A DNA stretch of 64,000 nucleotides from Candidatus Mycobacterium methanotrophicum. Its GTDB lineage: Bacteria > Actinomycetota > Actinomycetes > Mycobacteriales > Mycobacteriaceae. Position numbers and translations under genes: made by a program. Under the pieces are notes generated by a model that saw only the letters and a program-made list of their open reading frames with translations, was not told the DNA's origin and did no database searches. Within the stretch, counting starts at the first letter, position 1; every line of letters begins with the position of its first letter. Below are positions 43,137-54,300 of this stretch, one piece after another. The stretch lies in contig NZ_CP097320.1 in assembly GCF_023515995.1 (NCBI RefSeq), positions 4,216,001-4,280,000 of the forward strand, read 5' to 3'.

Positions 43137-44231
43137 CTAAAACCGCGGGTGCTGCCCCACGAGCTTGGCTCGCGGGCTTTCCTTCCCGCCTTTGTTGATT
43201 GCACCGATCACCCAGCTGCTCAAATGCCGGGCGGTCAGAATCGCCAACGCGCGGTCGGTGTCGTCCGGCGCCACGACGGCGATCATGCCGACACCCATGT
43301 TGAAGGTTTTTTCCATCTCGGCGCGGGACACCCGGCCGCGCTGGGCGATCATCGCAAAGACGGGTGCCGGGGTCCACGTGCCGCGGTCGACCTCGGCCAC
43401 CAGCCCATGCGGGATGACCCGTTCGAGGTTGCCGGCCAATCCGCCCCCGGTCACATGGCAGAACGTCCGGACTTGGGTTTCGGCGGCCAGCGCCAAGCAG
43501 TCCTTGGCGTAGATGAGGGTCGGCTCGAGTAACTCTTCGCCGAGCGTGCGGCCGAACTCTTCGACGTACCCGGCCAGATTCATCCGGTCGATCTCTAGCA
43601 GCACCTTGCGGGCCAGCGAGTATCCGTTCGAATGCAGCCCGGATGACCCCATCGCGATAATGACGTCTCCCGGCTTGACCCGGTCGGGGCCGAGCACGCC
43701 GTCGGCTTCAACCACGCCCACGGCAGTGCCCGAGATGTCGTAGTGGTCGGGCTCGATCAGACCGGGATGCTCGGCGGTTTCGCCGCCGAGCAACGCACAA
43801 CCGGCGCGCATGCAGCCTTCGGCGATACCGCCGACGATCGCGTTGAGCCGTTGCGGCACGATGCGGCCCAGGGCGATGTAGTCCAGGAGGAACAGCGGCT
43901 CGGCTCCGCATACCACCAGGTCGTCGACCGCCATCGCCACCAGGTCCAGGCCGACGGTGTCATGTTTGTCCATCGCCTGTGCGACCGCCAGCTTGGTACC
44001 CACCCCGTCGCTGGATGCCGCCAGCAACGGTTCGCGGTAATCGCTTCGTAGCGCGAACAATCCGGCGAATCCGCCAAGCTTGCTGCGCACCTCGGGCCTG
44101 GTGGCTTTGGAGGCCAACGGCTTGAACAACTCAACGGCGCGGTCCCCGGCGTCGATATCGACTCCGGCCGATGCATAGGTGACGCCCGGGTCGACCGGTT
44201 CTTTTCCGGACTTCTTGCTAAGGTCGGCCAT
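43137..44231 (-). CDS. purM: Phosphoribosylformylglycinamidine cyclo-ligase PurM
   Basis: A 364-aa ATP-dependent AIR synthetase, step five of purine synthesis. Family blocks are YASAGVDIDAGDRAVE, SSDGVGTKLAVA, ALLGGETAEHPGL, MGSSGLHSNGYSL and CHVTGGGLAGNL. It corresponds to Rv0809. It lies 58 nt downstream of purF on the same strand and is likely co-transcribed. Its stop converges with DUF3073. Confidence 0.96.
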   Translation of the reverse strand: MADLSKKSGKEPVDPGVTYASAGVDIDAGDRAVELFKPLASKATRPEVRSKLGGFAGLFALRSDYREPLLAASSDGVGTKLAVAQAMDKHDTVGLDLVAMAVDDLVVCGAEPLFLLDYIALGRIVPQRLNAIVGGIAEGCMRAGCALLGGETAEHPGLIEPDHYDISGTAVGVVEADGVLGPDRVKPGDVIIAMGSSGLHSNGYSLARKVLLEIDRMNLAGYVEEFGRTLGEELLEPTLIYAKDCLALAAETQVRTFCHVTGGGLAGNLERVIPHGLVAEVDRGTWTPAPVFAMIAQRGRVSRAEMEKTFNMGVGMIAVVAPDDTDRALAILTARHLSSWVIGAINKGGKESPRAKLVGQHPRF

Positions 44232-44289
44232 CGTCGATAAAGGCTACCGGTCGAGGCCGAACCCGTGTATCGGCCACCTGTCCGCTGAG

Positions 44290-45843
44290 CTAGGGATCGC
44301 GCAGCGCGGAGGCCTGCTCCGCTTCCGGCGATATTCCGCGGGCCGCAATGTCGGCCTGCCTAGCTTCCCGCGCGGTCGTGGCCAGCATGTGCTCGACGAC
44401 GTTCTTGCCCAGCGCGTTCTCGCTGGGCAGCTCGATCGGATAGCTGCCCTCGAAACAGGCCGCACAGAGCCGCGAGGAGGGTTGCTCGGTCGCAGCGATC
44501 AAGCCACGCAGCGAGATGTACCCGAGCGTGTCGGCGTTGATGGCATGCCGCACCGCCTCCAGCATCTCGTCCCCCTCTTCGACCGCGTTCGCGATCAACT
44601 CCGCCGGCGACGGAAAGTCGATGCCGTAGAAGCAAGGCCATTTCACCGGTGGCGAGGCGATGCGCACATGCACCTCGACGGCGCCGGCCTCCCGCAGCAT
44701 CCTGACCAAAGCGCGTTGGGTGTTGCCCCGCACGATCGAGTCGTCGACGACGATGAGCCGCTTACCGCGGATCACCTCTTTGAGCGGGTTGAGCTTCAGC
44801 CGGATACCGAGCTGGCGAATGGTCTGCGACGGCTGAATGAAGGTGCGCCCGACGTACGCGTTCTTCATCAGGCCTTGCCCGTAGGGAATGCCGGCCTCTT
44901 GGGCATAGCCCACGGCGGCTGGTGTGCCGGACTCCGGAACGCCGATCACCAGGTCGGCATCGATCGGGCATTCGCGGGCCAGCCGACGACCGATCTCGAG
45001 CCGGGCGCCATGCACCGACCGACCGGCGATCGTACTATCCGGTCGCGCCAGGTAGACGTACTCGAAAATGCAGCCCTTGGGTTCTGGATTGGCGAAGCGG
45101 GCCGACCGGACGCCATCAGCGTCGATGGCCAACAACTCGCCCGGCTCGATGTCGCGAACGAACGAGGCGCCGACGATGTCCAGAGCAGCGGTCTCGGAGG
45201 CAACCACCCAGCCACGGTCCAGCCGTCCCAGTGACAGCGGACGTACGCCGTACGGGTCGCGCGCGGCGTACAACGTGTTCTCGTCCATGAACGTCAGACA
45301 GAACGCGCCGCGCACAGTCGGCAGCACTTCCAGCGCGGACTGCTCCAGGCTGGAGTCGGCCGCGCCGTGGGCCAGCAGTGCACCCAAGATGTCGGAGTCG
45401 GTGGTCGCCGCACAATGAACCCGGCTGTTGACCAACCCTGCTTCCCGGGCACGCGCGACAAGCTCGGCGCTGTTCACCAGGTTGCCGTTGTGCCCCAGTG
45501 CCACCCCGGTGCCGGCCGCGGTGTTGCGGAACACCGGCTGCGCGTTTTCCCACGTGGTTTGGCCGCTCGTGGAGTATCGGCAGTGCCCGACCGCGACATG
45601 GCCTTCCATGGCCGCCAACGTCTGCTCATCGAAAACCTGGCTGACCAGGCCGAGATCCTTGAAGACCAGTACCTGCGAGCCGTCCGCGACGGCGATGCCG
45701 GCGGCCTCTTGGCCACGATGCTGCAACGCGTAGAGCCCATAGTAGGTGAGTTTTGCGACTTCTTCGCCGGGGGCCCATACGCCGAACACACCGCATTCTT
45801 CGCCGGGCGGGTTTTCCTCGGGCACTGGCAACTGGGCGGTCAC
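44290..45843 (-). CDS. purF: Amidophosphoribosyltransferase PurF
   Basis: A 517-aa enzyme catalysing the first committed purine step, PRPP plus glutamine to phosphoribosylamine. A short propeptide precedes the N-terminal nucleophile Cys17 (EECGVFGVWAPG). The glutaminase domain shows HCRYSTSG and GHNGNLVN; the PRPP loop is LIVVDDSIVRGNTQ. Cysteines for the regulatory Fe-S cluster appear, for example in KWPCFYGIDFPS and SRLCAACFEG. It corresponds to Rv0808. Confidence 0.96.
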   Translation of the reverse strand: MTAQLPVPEENPPGEECGVFGVWAPGEEVAKLTYYGLYALQHRGQEAAGIAVADGSQVLVFKDLGLVSQVFDEQTLAAMEGHVAVGHCRYSTSGQTTWENAQPVFRNTAAGTGVALGHNGNLVNSAELVARAREAGLVNSRVHCAATTDSDILGALLAHGAADSSLEQSALEVLPTVRGAFCLTFMDENTLYAARDPYGVRPLSLGRLDRGWVVASETAALDIVGASFVRDIEPGELLAIDADGVRSARFANPEPKGCIFEYVYLARPDSTIAGRSVHGARLEIGRRLARECPIDADLVIGVPESGTPAAVGYAQEAGIPYGQGLMKNAYVGRTFIQPSQTIRQLGIRLKLNPLKEVIRGKRLIVVDDSIVRGNTQRALVRMLREAGAVEVHVRIASPPVKWPCFYGIDFPSPAELIANAVEEGDEMLEAVRHAINADTLGYISLRGLIAATEQPSSRLCAACFEGSYPIELPSENALGKNVVEHMLATTAREARQADIAARGISPEAEQASALRDP

Positions 45844-46002
45844 GGTCGGGCGGCTCCCTGGGGGCGGAGTGGTGACGTTTGCAGTCTACGGACAGCACCG
45901 CGATATGGCCGAATCGAGCGTGCGTGTTGTGTCACCGCACACCGGTTTTCCAGGCTAGTCGATCCCATGGGATGTCAGCTGTCACATACGTCACAAAACT
46001 CA

Positions 46003-46392
46003 CTAACCGGCCAAGCTCACCAGCGGTAGCCAGGCCCGGATCTCACCGGCTCGCGAGCCCGACAGACGCAGCGCCCCGGTGGCGCTGGCATCGGTGACCC
46101 CCAGTAGCCCGGTGGACAGCAGCAGCCATGTTCGCGGATCGGCCTCGACCACGTTGGGTGGTGTGCCTCGGGTATGCCTCGGCCCGGAAATACACTGCAC
46201 AGCAACAAAAGGCGGAACGCGTACCTCGACGCTGGCGCCCGGTGCCTGGTCGGCCAAGGTGTGCGCGGTGAGCCGAACCGCTGCCGCCAGATGCGCTCGG
46301 CTCGGAGCGGGACGGGTGTCGTCGCGGAGCCAGGCTTCGACCGCACGGACCGCGTCGCGGGTCGCTACCGGATCGGCTCGATGGCGGGCCAT
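46003..46392 (-). CDS. Sterol-carrier-like conserved protein (Rv0807 type)
   Basis: A 129-aa protein matching the length and place of Rv0807, directly upstream of purF. It has an N-terminal helical part (DPVATRDAVRAVEAWLRDD) and a beta-rich C-terminal half (VEVRVPPFVAVQCI, TWLLLSTGLLGVTDASATGA), consistent with an SCP2-like C-terminal fold. ATG 46392 is chosen over ATG 46407 on family length. The function is unknown. Confidence 0.8.
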   Translation of the reverse strand: MARHRADPVATRDAVRAVEAWLRDDTRPAPSRAHLAAAVRLTAHTLADQAPGASVEVRVPPFVAVQCISGPRHTRGTPPNVVEADPRTWLLLSTGLLGVTDASATGALRLSGSRAGEIRAWLPLVSLAG

Positions 46393-46472
46393 CCCTCTAG
46401 GGTCCATGAAGGCTGCCGACCTCGCGCGGAGTTTTCAATGGTCACCGCACTCGACGTGCCGCCTACCGCCGA

Positions 46473-47108
46473 CTAGCCCTGCGACCGCCGTTGGATGATC
46501 AGCGCCGCCGCCGCGGCGGACTCGTTGATCGCCAAGTGCGCCAGCATCGGCGCGCTCAGGCTGCCGGAACGGTCGGCCAGCCAACCGAATATCCAGCCCG
46601 CGCCGCCGGTAGCCAACATTGTGGGGAGCACGGGTGCACCGGTCGCGCGCGCGTCGACGATATGCGACAGACCGAAGGCAACGGCTTGCAGCAGCCGACC
46701 ACCGGAGGCACCGTAAGCGCGGCCGGCGACCGCGGCCAGCGCGGCGCGGAATGCCGCTTCCTCGGCCCACACCGTGCCCAACGGTATCTGCACCGCCAGC
46801 CAACTCGACACTGCTGCCGGAAGTTTCCGTTCGGCCATCGAACGTCGAACGGCTGGAACGGATGTCACTGCCAAGACCCCGGTCGCCGCTGCTGCTCCGG
46901 CGGCCGTCCCCAGCCGTACGCCGTCCCACAGTCGGGGCGGAAGCAGGCCCAGCGGCGCCGCCGCCACCAGGTCCAACAGCCCGGCAAGTCCGGCCTGCGC
47001 CGCCGAGCGGGCCCGGTTCGGTAGCCGTGGACCGACAAAGCTCCAACCGACCAGCGCGGCGCCCAGCCCAAGCGCTTGTACGCGATGAACGCTATTGCGC
47101 CGCATCAC
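46473..47108 (-). CDS. CPBP-family intramembrane metalloprotease
   Basis: A 211-aa multi-helix membrane protein matching Rv0804. The CPBP/Abi catalytic signature appears as WAEEAAFRAALAAV (E-E-x3-R) with later His residues in GLSHIVDARATG and LAHLAINE. Relatives include type II CAAX prenyl proteases and bacteriocin self-immunity proteins. Its start overlaps the end of the hydrolase gene by 4 nt. In M. tuberculosis cpsY and Rv0805 separate this gene from Rv0807; they are absent here. Confidence 0.82.
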   Translation of the reverse strand: MMRRNSVHRVQALGLGAALVGWSFVGPRLPNRARSAAQAGLAGLLDLVAAAPLGLLPPRLWDGVRLGTAAGAAAATGVLAVTSVPAVRRSMAERKLPAAVSSWLAVQIPLGTVWAEEAAFRAALAAVAGRAYGASGGRLLQAVAFGLSHIVDARATGAPVLPTMLATGGAGWIFGWLADRSGSLSAPMLAHLAINESAAAAALIIQRRSQG

Positions 47109-48811
47109 AGTTCAGACTGATTCAGTGAAGCACGGACTCGCTCCGTGTCGGCCGGCGTCCAACCGTCCGGCGGAGCCACTGCGACCCAGCCGTCCAAGAT
47201 GTCGTTGCCGTAATTGTGGCCATGTCCGCCGGGCACATCCTGGGCGTTAGTCAGGTCGGCGCTGACTTGCCAAAACGTGACAACCGGATACCAACGCATC
47301 GCAGCGCTGCGGTCCGCGCCGCGAGGTTCGATGAGCCACTGGGGCTGGTCGAACAGCAGATCGGGTGACCACCACACCACCGGGTCGGACGGGTGCTGCA
47401 AAAATAGCACCCGAGTCCCCTGCCACGGCGGTTCTGCGAGCCGGCTGACGTCGCAAGGGTCGATGGCTTCGGAGAACCGCACGGTTCGCCCGTTGTCGTA
47501 GCGCGGCTCGACCTCGGTGGTGTGCGGGTCGCGCCGCGCGATCAGCGCATGCCACAGCGGGCTGGCTTGGGGTGGTCCCACCCAGAGCACCGCATCGAAG
47601 CCCATCCGGCGGATGTCGGGTAGCCATCCGAACGCGGCCTGGCCGGCCATCGAGCCCAGGCTCTCGCCGTAAAGCAGCAATCTCGGTCGGTGGTCGCGCG
47701 GAAATTGTCGCCAGCGGTCGTGAACCGTGTCGATCAGCTTTCGGCCGGCATCCATGGACTTCTGCTTGTCGGCGAGGAACGAGATCCAGCTGGGCAGGTA
47801 GGAATACTGCAGACCGACGATCGCGGTGTCGCCGTTGTACAGCATCTCCAGCGAGCTCGCCGCGACCGGGTCGATCCAGCCGGTGCCGGTGGTCGGCGCG
47901 ATGACCAGGATTTTGCGGCTGAACGCGCCGGTGCGCTCGAGTTCCCCGACGATCGCGGCCAACCGACCTCTGTCATCGGGCGCGGTGCGCAGGCCGGCAT
48001 ACACCCGGATCGGCTCCTTGGCGGGCCGGCCGTTCAGCCGCGCCAGTTGGGCTGCATGCGGACCGGTGGCGACAAAGTTGCGACCCTGGTAGCCCAGTGA
48101 GTCCCACGGCGCCAACGACGCTGGGCTGCCGGACTTTTCCGGAAGCATCGGCTGCGACAGACCTGCGGCGGTGGCGGTATCCCGCGGCTGGAACAGCGCG
48201 TTGGCCCCCGCGAAGAATCCCCGTACCAGGACACCGTTGATCAGCATGATCAGCAGCGCCACAACGATAGTCGTGCCGATGAACAGCGCCACCTCGTCGT
48301 GCAAGTGCCATCGCCTGATCAGCATCCGGGCCAGCAGCTTGACGGCGTCGATGAGAACCCGCAACGTCGACACCAACACCGCGGCGACAACGACGGCGAC
48401 GATCAGCGTGCGCAAGTAACCCAGGGTCGTCGGTCCCTCGATACCCATCAGCGCCGACACCTGCCGCTGCCAGGCGGCGGCCGGGATGAGCATCAGCACG
48501 CAAGCGGTCGGCGCGATCGCGACGACCGTCGCCTTCATCCAGAACAGCGCCCGCGGCGGAGGTGGCCACCAGCGGGCCCCTCGGAGCAGCACGCGGTAGC
48601 TGGCTCGGCCGATCACCACACCCAGGCCGTAGCCGAATGCCCCGTTGATGCCGCCGATCAGGCCCTGGTACACCCAGTCCCGCGGCAGCAGCGACGGCGT
48701 CAGCGACAGGCAGAAGAACAACGCGCCGCACGCCACCCCGACGAATTGCAGTCGCAGCAGGCTCCACGCCCACACTACCAACGGATGCCGTTGGTGGCGT
48801 TCGCTATTCAT
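47105..48811 (-). CDS. Membrane alpha/beta-hydrolase (Rv1069c-like)
   Basis: A 568-aa protein with about four N-terminal membrane helices (residues ~15-210) and a large outward domain. The hydrolase nucleophile elbow is [13 protein letters not shown]; the later [14 protein letters not shown] and the His in [11 protein letters not shown] fit the Asp and His of the triad. Homologues such as Rv1069c are uncharacterised membrane hydrolases. ATG 48811 overlaps the purL stop by 4 nt and the stop overlaps the CPBP gene, so purL, hydrolase and protease appear to be one transcript. M. tuberculosis does not have this gene here. Confidence 0.82.
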   Translation of the reverse strand: MNSERHQRHPLVVWAWSLLRLQFVGVACGALFFCLSLTPSLLPRDWVYQGLIGGINGAFGYGLGVVIGRASYRVLLRGARWWPPPPRALFWMKATVVAIAPTACVLMLIPAAAWQRQVSALMGIEGPTTLGYLRTLIVAVVVAAVLVSTLRVLIDAVKLLARMLIRRWHLHDEVALFIGTTIVVALLIMLINGVLVRGFFAGANALFQPRDTATAAGLSQPMLPEKSGSPASLAPWDSLGYQGRNFVATGPHAAQLARLNGRPAKEPIRVYAGLRTAPDDRGRLAAIVGELERTGAFSRKILVIAPTTGTGWIDPVAASSLEMLYNGDTAIVGLQYSYLPSWISFLADKQKSMDAGRKLIDTVHDRWRQFPRDHRPRLLLYGESLGSMAGQAAFGWLPDIRRMGFDAVLWVGPPQASPLWHALIARRDPHTTEVEPRYDNGRTVRFSEAIDPCDVSRLAEPPWQGTRVLFLQHPSDPVVWWSPDLLFDQPQWLIEPRGADRSAAMRWYPVVTFWQVSADLTNAQDVPGGHGHNYGNDILDGWVAVAPPDGWTPADTERVRASLNQSEL

Positions 48812-51102
48812 CGAAGCAGCGCGGCCAGCACTCCTTCGGATGTGCTGCGCAGCTCTGCCAGGGAAACGGTGAACAGACCCGCAACCTCCACCGCGTCCGA
48901 ACCTTGGTCGACGACACCGATGCGAGTGGCCGGCAAACCCCGCGCCTCGCACATCGCGCGCAAACGGCTCTCCTCGGTGCGCGGCACGGCGACCAGCACA
49001 CGGCCCGCTGACTCGGAGAACAACATGACAAACGGATCGGCGTCCTCGGGAAGAACAATGCGACAACCTGTTTCGCCTGCGAGCGCCGATTCCACCACGG
49101 CCTGCGCCAGGCCGCCTTCGGACAGGTCGTGGGCAGCAGACACCAGCCCGTCGCGCGAGGCGGCGCTCAGTATGTCGGCAAGCAGTCGCTCACGGGGCAG
49201 ATCAACAGCAGGCGGCAGTCCGCCCAGATGGTCGGCGGTGACCTGCGCCCAGACTGATCCGTCGAATTCGTCCCGGGTGTCGCCGAGCAGGATCAGCGTC
49301 TCGCTCGGCTCGGTACCCATCGCGGTGGGAATGCGCCGGGCGACATCATCGATCACGCCCAATACACCCACCACCGGTGTGGGCAGAATGGCCGCCGACC
49401 CGGTTTGGTTGTAGAAGCTGACGTTGCCGCCGGTCACCGGAATCCCCAGGGCCGCACAGCCATCGGCCAAACCGCGTACCGCCTGCGCGAACTGCCACAT
49501 CACCCCGGGGTCTTCCGGCGAGCCGAAGTTGAGGCAGTTGGTCACCGCGACGGGGGTGGCGCCGGTGACGGCGACGTTGCGGTAAGCCTCGGCCAGCGCG
49601 AGTTGGGCGCCGGTGTAGGGATCCAGCAGCGTGTAGCGCCCTGATGCGTCGGTCGACAGCGCGATGCCGCGGCCGGTGGACTCGTCGACGCGGAGCACAC
49701 CACCGTCGGCGTGTTCGGCCAACACGGTGTTCCCGCGCACATAGCGGTCGTATTGCTCGGTAATGAAGGCGCGGCTGCACAGATGCGGACTGCCTAGCAG
49801 CGCAAGCAAAGTCGCGCGTAGCTCGTCGCAGGTGACCGGTCGTGGCAGGCTGCTGGCCCGGTCGGCATTCAACGCGTCCTGCGAGTCGGGCCGAGCGATC
49901 GGGCGCTGATACACCGGGCCCTCGTGAGCCACGGTGCGCGGCGGCACGTCCACCACCGTCTCGCCGTGCCAGGTGATGCGCAACCGGTCGCCCTCGGCGA
50001 CTTCGCCGATCGTGGTGGCCACCACCTCCCACTTGCGGCACACCGCCATGAACGCGTCAACGTTCTCCGGTGCGACGACCGCGCACATCCGTTCCTGCGA
50101 CTCGCTGCAGAGTACTTCGGCCGGGGTCATGTTCGTGGTGCGCAGCGGAACGGTATCCAGTTCAATGACCATGCCGCCGTCGCCGGCGGAGGCTAACTCC
50201 GAAGTCGCACAGGCTATTCCAGCTCCGCCAAGGTCCTGAATGCCTATCACCAGATCTGCGGCATACAGCTCCAGGCAGCACTCGATGAGCACCTTTTCCA
50301 TGAACGGGTCGCCGACCTGAACCGACGGTAGCTTCTTGCGACCCGACCCCGACTCGTCGCCGCCGAAGGTCTCCGAAGCAAGCACCGACACGCCGCCGAT
50401 GCCGTCAAGCCCGGTGCGCGCACCGAACAGGATGATCTTGTTGCCTGCACCCGAAGCGAACGCCAGACGCAGGTCCTCTCTCCGGAGCACACCCACACAC
50501 AGCGCGTTGACCAACGGATTGCCGGCGTAGCAGGCGTCGAACACGGTTTCGCCGCCGATGTTGGGCAAGCCCAGTGAGTTGCCGTAACCCCCGATGCCCC
50601 GTACCACCCCGTCGACCACGCGGCGGGTGTCCGGGGCATCGGCAGCGCCGAAACGCAACTGGTCCATCACCGCGACCGGTCGAGCACCCATCGCCATGAT
50701 GTCGCGGACGATTCCGCCGACCCCGGTGGCCGCGCCCTGGTAAGGCTCGACGTAGGACGGGTGGTTGTGCGATTCCACCTTGAAGGTGACCGCCCAGCCG
50801 TCACCGATGTCGACGACGCCGGCGTTCTCCCCGATGCCGGCCAGCATCCCGGCCCGCATCTGATCGGTGGTGGTCTCACCGAAGTACCGCAAGTGGACCT
50901 TGGACGACTTGTAGGAACAGTGCTCGCTCCACATCACCGAATACATCGCCAGCTCAGCATCGGTGGGGCGACGTCCCAGGATGTCGCGGATCCGCTGATG
51001 TTCGTCGTCTGTGAGACCCAGTTCGCGGAACGGTTGCGGCTGATCAGGGGTGGCCGCGGCCTGCTCGACGGTATCGACCGCGTGAGTAAGCCCGGACGTC
51101 AC
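48808..51102 (-). CDS. purL: Phosphoribosylformylglycinamidine synthase II PurL
   Basis: A 764-aa small-type PurL that works with PurQ and PurS to convert FGAR to FGAM. Visible blocks are [15 protein letters not shown], with the catalytic His, [37 protein letters not shown] and [12 protein letters not shown]. It corresponds to Rv0803. The Rv0802c acetyltransferase gene found next to it in M. tuberculosis is missing; the VOC gene lies only 39 nt upstream. Confidence 0.96.
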   Translation of the reverse strand: MTSGLTHAVDTVEQAAATPDQPQPFRELGLTDDEHQRIRDILGRRPTDAELAMYSVMWSEHCSYKSSKVHLRYFGETTTDQMRAGMLAGIGENAGVVDIGDGWAVTFKVESHNHPSYVEPYQGAATGVGGIVRDIMAMGARPVAVMDQLRFGAADAPDTRRVVDGVVRGIGGYGNSLGLPNIGGETVFDACYAGNPLVNALCVGVLRREDLRLAFASGAGNKIILFGARTGLDGIGGVSVLASETFGGDESGSGRKKLPSVQVGDPFMEKVLIECCLELYAADLVIGIQDLGGAGIACATSELASAGDGGMVIELDTVPLRTTNMTPAEVLCSESQERMCAVVAPENVDAFMAVCRKWEVVATTIGEVAEGDRLRITWHGETVVDVPPRTVAHEGPVYQRPIARPDSQDALNADRASSLPRPVTCDELRATLLALLGSPHLCSRAFITEQYDRYVRGNTVLAEHADGGVLRVDESTGRGIALSTDASGRYTLLDPYTGAQLALAEAYRNVAVTGATPVAVTNCLNFGSPEDPGVMWQFAQAVRGLADGCAALGIPVTGGNVSFYNQTGSAAILPTPVVGVLGVIDDVARRIPTAMGTEPSETLILLGDTRDEFDGSVWAQVTADHLGGLPPAVDLPRERLLADILSAASRDGLVSAAHDLSEGGLAQAVVESALAGETGCRIVLPEDADPFVMLFSESAGRVLVAVPRTEESRLRAMCEARGLPATRIGVVDQGSDAVEVAGLFTVSLAELRSTSEGVLAALLR

Positions 51103-51141
51103 GTCGACAGTCTAGAGCGGCGCCCTCGCAGCTGCGGGATG

Positions 51142-51492
51142 CTACTGCCCGCCGGCTACGTCGAACGCGTTGCCGTCGGGGTCGGTCAGCACCACCCAAC
51201 GAAAGTTGTCGCCGATGCTGTGCCGGCCGACCTCGGTGGCGCCGGCGGCGACAAGTCGCGAAACCTCGGCGTCGACGTCAGCCGCGCCGAAATCCAGATG
51301 GACCCGGTTTTTGCCCCGCGCGGGATCGGTGACCTTCTGAAAGCCCAGCCCTGGCCCCTCGGACCGCATGACCGCGAAGAACTCGCCGGGAAGCATCTCC
51401 TGGACCTGCCCGTCGAATTGGTCGGCCCACCAGCCGGCCAGCTTCGCGGGATCGCTGCTGTCGAACGTGACCATCTCTACTTTGAGCGCCAT
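51142..51492 (-). CDS. VOC/glyoxalase-family protein
   Basis: A 116-aa single vicinal-oxygen-chelate domain pair matching Rv0801: VEMVTFDSSDPAKLAGWWAD at the start, KNRVHLDFGAADVDAEV in the middle and WVVLTDPDGNAFDVAGGQ at the end, where metal-site residues usually lie. Substrate unknown. It may be co-transcribed with purL. Confidence 0.88.
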   Translation of the reverse strand: MALKVEMVTFDSSDPAKLAGWWADQFDGQVQEMLPGEFFAVMRSEGPGLGFQKVTDPARGKNRVHLDFGAADVDAEVSRLVAAGATEVGRHSIGDNFRWVVLTDPDGNAFDVAGGQ

Positions 51493-51616
51493 ACCCCCGC
51501 TGTGTTACCGGCATTACGCTCGTCCGATGACCTCCCAGGTAATCGCGGAGCAGCACGCAGCCGAGACACCCTGGCGGTAACGCGCTCAACCAGCGCGTCC
51601 GAGCCCTGGAGGAATC

Positions 51617-51988
51617 CTGACCAATGTTCAAACCGCTTCTCCTGCAACGGCTCCCGGCCCTGTCTTCAGCGCAGAGCTGTTTGCGGCATTTTGGGCCGTC
51701 GGCTACTGGCCCGGTGACCCCGAGCCGGCGCGCGGCGCCAAGGCGTACACGGCGAAAGTCGCCGAGTTGCTGGCCACCGCTCCGGACCGGCGGCTTGAAG
51801 TCGTCGACAGCGCGAGTGTTCCGGGTGCCGCCGAGGGCGAACAGCTGGTCTTCCTGCGCTACATCGGCCGCGCAACCGGCCCGGACGGGCCAGTCCAGAT
51901 CCGTGGGATCGATCGGGTCCGCACCCGCAACGGCATGGTGGTGGAGAACGTGACCCGCTACGAGCCGATCTTCGTCGGGCCGCGCTGA
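51617..51988 (+). CDS. SnoaL/NTF2-like small protein, start uncertain
   Basis: About 123 aa ending at the TGA 51986-51988. The body VFSAELFAAFWAVGYWPGD followed by LLATAPDRRLEV and VRTRNGMVVENVTRYEPIF looks like an NTF2/SnoaL-type cone fold. No ATG or GTG exists in frame between the upstream stop at 51578 and this body. GGAGG (51608-51612) precedes a CTG at 51617, which I list as a tentative start; TTG 51767 would cut the domain in half. It may be a slightly damaged gene. Confidence 0.5.
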   Translation: MTNVQTASPATAPGPVFSAELFAAFWAVGYWPGDPEPARGAKAYTAKVAELLATAPDRRLEVVDSASVPGAAEGEQLVFLRYIGRATGPDGPVQIRGIDRVRTRNGMVVENVTRYEPIFVGPR

Positions 51989-51996
51989 CCAAGGCG

Positions 51997-53250
51997 TCAG
52001 CCGGGCGACAGGAAGGCCCGCAGGGCCGCCGCGTACGCGGCGACGTCGCCCGCGCCCATCAATTCCCGTGCCGAATGCATGGCCAGCTGAGCAGCGCCGA
52101 CATCGACCGTCGGGATACCGGTGCGCGCTGATGTCATCGGGCCGATCGTCGAGCCGCAGGGCAGGTCGGCGCGGTGTTCGTAGCGCTGCAGGGGCACCCC
52201 GGCCTGCTGGCAGGCCAGCGCGAACGCGGCGGCGGTGCGGCCGTCGGTGGCGTAACGCAGATTCGGGTGCACCTTGAGCACCGGACCGCCGTTGACCGCG
52301 ATCAGGTGCCCGGGCTCGTGGCGCTCCGGGTAATTGGGATGGGTGGCGTGCGCCATATCCGCCGAGGCGACCATCGATCCTGACAGCCGCCGCAGAAAGT
52401 CTTCCCGTCCGCCGCCGGCGGCGAGCACGATGCGTTCCAGCGTGATCAGCAGCAGCTCGGAGTCGGCGCCGCGATCGGAGGTTGAGCCGACCTCCTCGTG
52501 GTCGAACAGCGCCAGCACCGGCAGGTATTCGCCGGGTGCGGCGTCCAGGAACGCCTCGAGACCCGCGTAGCAGGACGCCTGGTTGTCCAGCCGCGGCGCG
52601 CTGACGAACTGGTCGTCCAGGCCGGACAGCGTCGACGGGGTCAGGCCGTGGGTCATCAGATCGGCGCCGAGCACGTCGTCGGGATCGAAGCCGGCCTGCG
52701 TGGCGACGTAGCCGATCAGTGACCGGGCTCGGCCGTCGGCTCCCCACACGGCGTTGACGTGACGCTGCGGGTCCAGGGCGACCGACTTGCGATCCTCTGC
52801 GAGGTGGATCGCCAACTGCGGCACCCGCAGGATCGGAGCGTCGATGCGCACCAGCCGCTGGGCGATACCGCCGCCGTCACGGATCGAGAGCCGCCCGCTG
52901 ATGCCCAGCTCGCGGTCGAGCCAGGAGTTCAGCCAGACGCCGCCGTAAGGCTCCAACGCGACGACATGCCAGCCCGCGACTTCACGGTCGGGGTGTTGCT
53001 TGACCCGCAGATTCGGGCTGTCGGTGTGCCCGCCGATCACGCGAAACGGTCGCGCGCCGATCGCGCTGTCCCACGCCACCAGCGATCCGGCGCGCACAGT
53101 GAAGAACTTGCCGGCCGAAGGCCATTCGTCCGCTTCGGCCAGCTCGGTGCAGCCGGCGGCGCGCAGCCTGGCCGCCACCGTGGCACAAACGTGGAACGGC
53201 GACGGGGACTCGTCGATGAATCCGCACAAGCCACGCGCCGTCGCCGCCAT
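51997..53250 (-). CDS. pepC: M18 aspartyl aminopeptidase PepC
   Basis: A 417-aa zinc aminopeptidase matching Rv0800. Metal and catalytic blocks are [23 protein letters not shown] and [15 protein letters not shown], with [12 protein letters not shown] typical of M18 enzymes. It removes N-terminal acidic or other residues from peptides. ATG 53250 ([11 protein letters not shown]) matches the M. tuberculosis start; a GTG-less longer frame upstream is ignored. It is divergent from the DyP gene with only 30 nt between starts. Confidence 0.94.
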   Translation of the reverse strand: MAATARGLCGFIDESPSPFHVCATVAARLRAAGCTELAEADEWPSAGKFFTVRAGSLVAWDSAIGARPFRVIGGHTDSPNLRVKQHPDREVAGWHVVALEPYGGVWLNSWLDRELGISGRLSIRDGGGIAQRLVRIDAPILRVPQLAIHLAEDRKSVALDPQRHVNAVWGADGRARSLIGYVATQAGFDPDDVLGADLMTHGLTPSTLSGLDDQFVSAPRLDNQASCYAGLEAFLDAAPGEYLPVLALFDHEEVGSTSDRGADSELLLITLERIVLAAGGGREDFLRRLSGSMVASADMAHATHPNYPERHEPGHLIAVNGGPVLKVHPNLRYATDGRTAAAFALACQQAGVPLQRYEHRADLPCGSTIGPMTSARTGIPTVDVGAAQLAMHSARELMGAGDVAAYAAALRAFLSPG

Positions 53251-53280
53251 GCCCCTCATCTTTTCATTAGGCTCGAACTC

Positions 53281-54300
53281 GTGCCCCCAGTGCAGCCGCA
53301 ACCGGTTCTCGTGCCCCTGACCCCGGCGGCGATTTTCCTGGTTGTCACGATCGACGAGGGCGGCGAGGCGGCGGTGCACGATGCGCTGCCGGAGCTCGCC
53401 GGCCTGGCGCGGGCGATCGGGTTCCGCGATCCGAGCAAACACTTGTCGATGATCGCCTCGATCGGCTCCGAGGCGTGGGACCGGCTGTTCACCGGCCCGC
53501 GGCCCGCCGAGTTGCACCCGTTCGTCGAGCTGGACGGTCCGCGGCATGGCGCCCCGGCCACACCCGGCGATCTGATGTTCCACATCCGGGCCGAGAGCGT
53601 GGACGTCTGCTTCGAGCTGGCCAATCGCATTCTCAAATCGATGGCCGGCGCGGTGAGCGTTGTCGACGAAGTACACGGCTTCCGGTTCTTCGACAACCGC
53701 GATCTGCTCGGCTTCGTCGACGGGACCGAGAACCCCGACGGCGCCCTGGCGGTGTCTGCCACCACCATCGGCGACGAGGATCCGGATTTCGCCGGTTCGT
53801 GCTACGTGCACGTGCAGAAGTACGTGCACGACATGGCGGCGTGGGAGTCGCTGCCAGCCTCCGAGCAGGAGCTGGTGATCGGCCGGACCAAGTTGGACGA
53901 CATCGAGCTCGACGACGACGAAAAACCGGCCAACGCGCACATTGCGCTCAACGTCATCACCGACGACGACGGCACCGAGCGCAAGATCGTGCGACACAAC
54001 ATGCCGTTCGGCGAACTGGGCAAGGGTGAATTCGGCACCTACTTCATCGGGTATTCGCGCACGCCCGAGGTCACCGAACAGATGCTGCGCAACATGTTTC
54101 TCGGCGATCCACCCGGCAATACCGACCGAATCCTGGACTTCTCCACCGCGATCACGGGAGGACTGTTCTTCTCCCCTACCCTTGACTTCCTCGACGATCC
54201 GCCGCCGCTGCCCAGTTCACCAGCAGAAGCCCCGGCGGTAGTCACCGCGCCCGCGAACGGCTCGTTGGCGATCGGCAGTTTGAAAGGAATCCGGCAATGA
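53281..54300 (+). CDS. DyP-type heme peroxidase with encapsulin targeting tail
   Basis: A 339-aa dye-decolourising peroxidase matching Rv0799c. The catalytic GFVDGTENP carries the distal Asp, and the proximal His and the distal Arg ([19 protein letters not shown]) follow. After a Pro/Ala-rich linker the protein ends [11 protein letters not shown], the encapsulin-targeting peptide that docks cargo inside the shell. The enzyme is thought to consume peroxide in acid and oxidative stress. GTG 53281 is the start. Its stop overlaps the encapsulin ATG by 4 nt. Confidence 0.94.
   Translation: MPPVQPQPVLVPLTPAAIFLVVTIDEGGEAAVHDALPELAGLARAIGFRDPSKHLSMIASIGSEAWDRLFTGPRPAELHPFVELDGPRHGAPATPGDLMFHIRAESVDVCFELANRILKSMAGAVSVVDEVHGFRFFDNRDLLGFVDGTENPDGALAVSATTIGDEDPDFAGSCYVHVQKYVHDMAAWESLPASEQELVIGRTKLDDIELDDDEKPANAHIALNVITDDDGTERKIVRHNMPFGELGKGEFGTYFIGYSRTPEVTEQMLRNMFLGDPPGNTDRILDFSTAITGGLFFSPTLDFLDDPPPLPSSPAEAPAVVTAPANGSLAIGSLKGIRQ

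Noticed and set aside
51624-51953. ATG-started frame at 51624 with a ribosome site
   Set aside because: Its product is Arg/Ser-rich and carries no fold, while the overlapping frame ending at 51988 encodes a plausible SnoaL-like domain.
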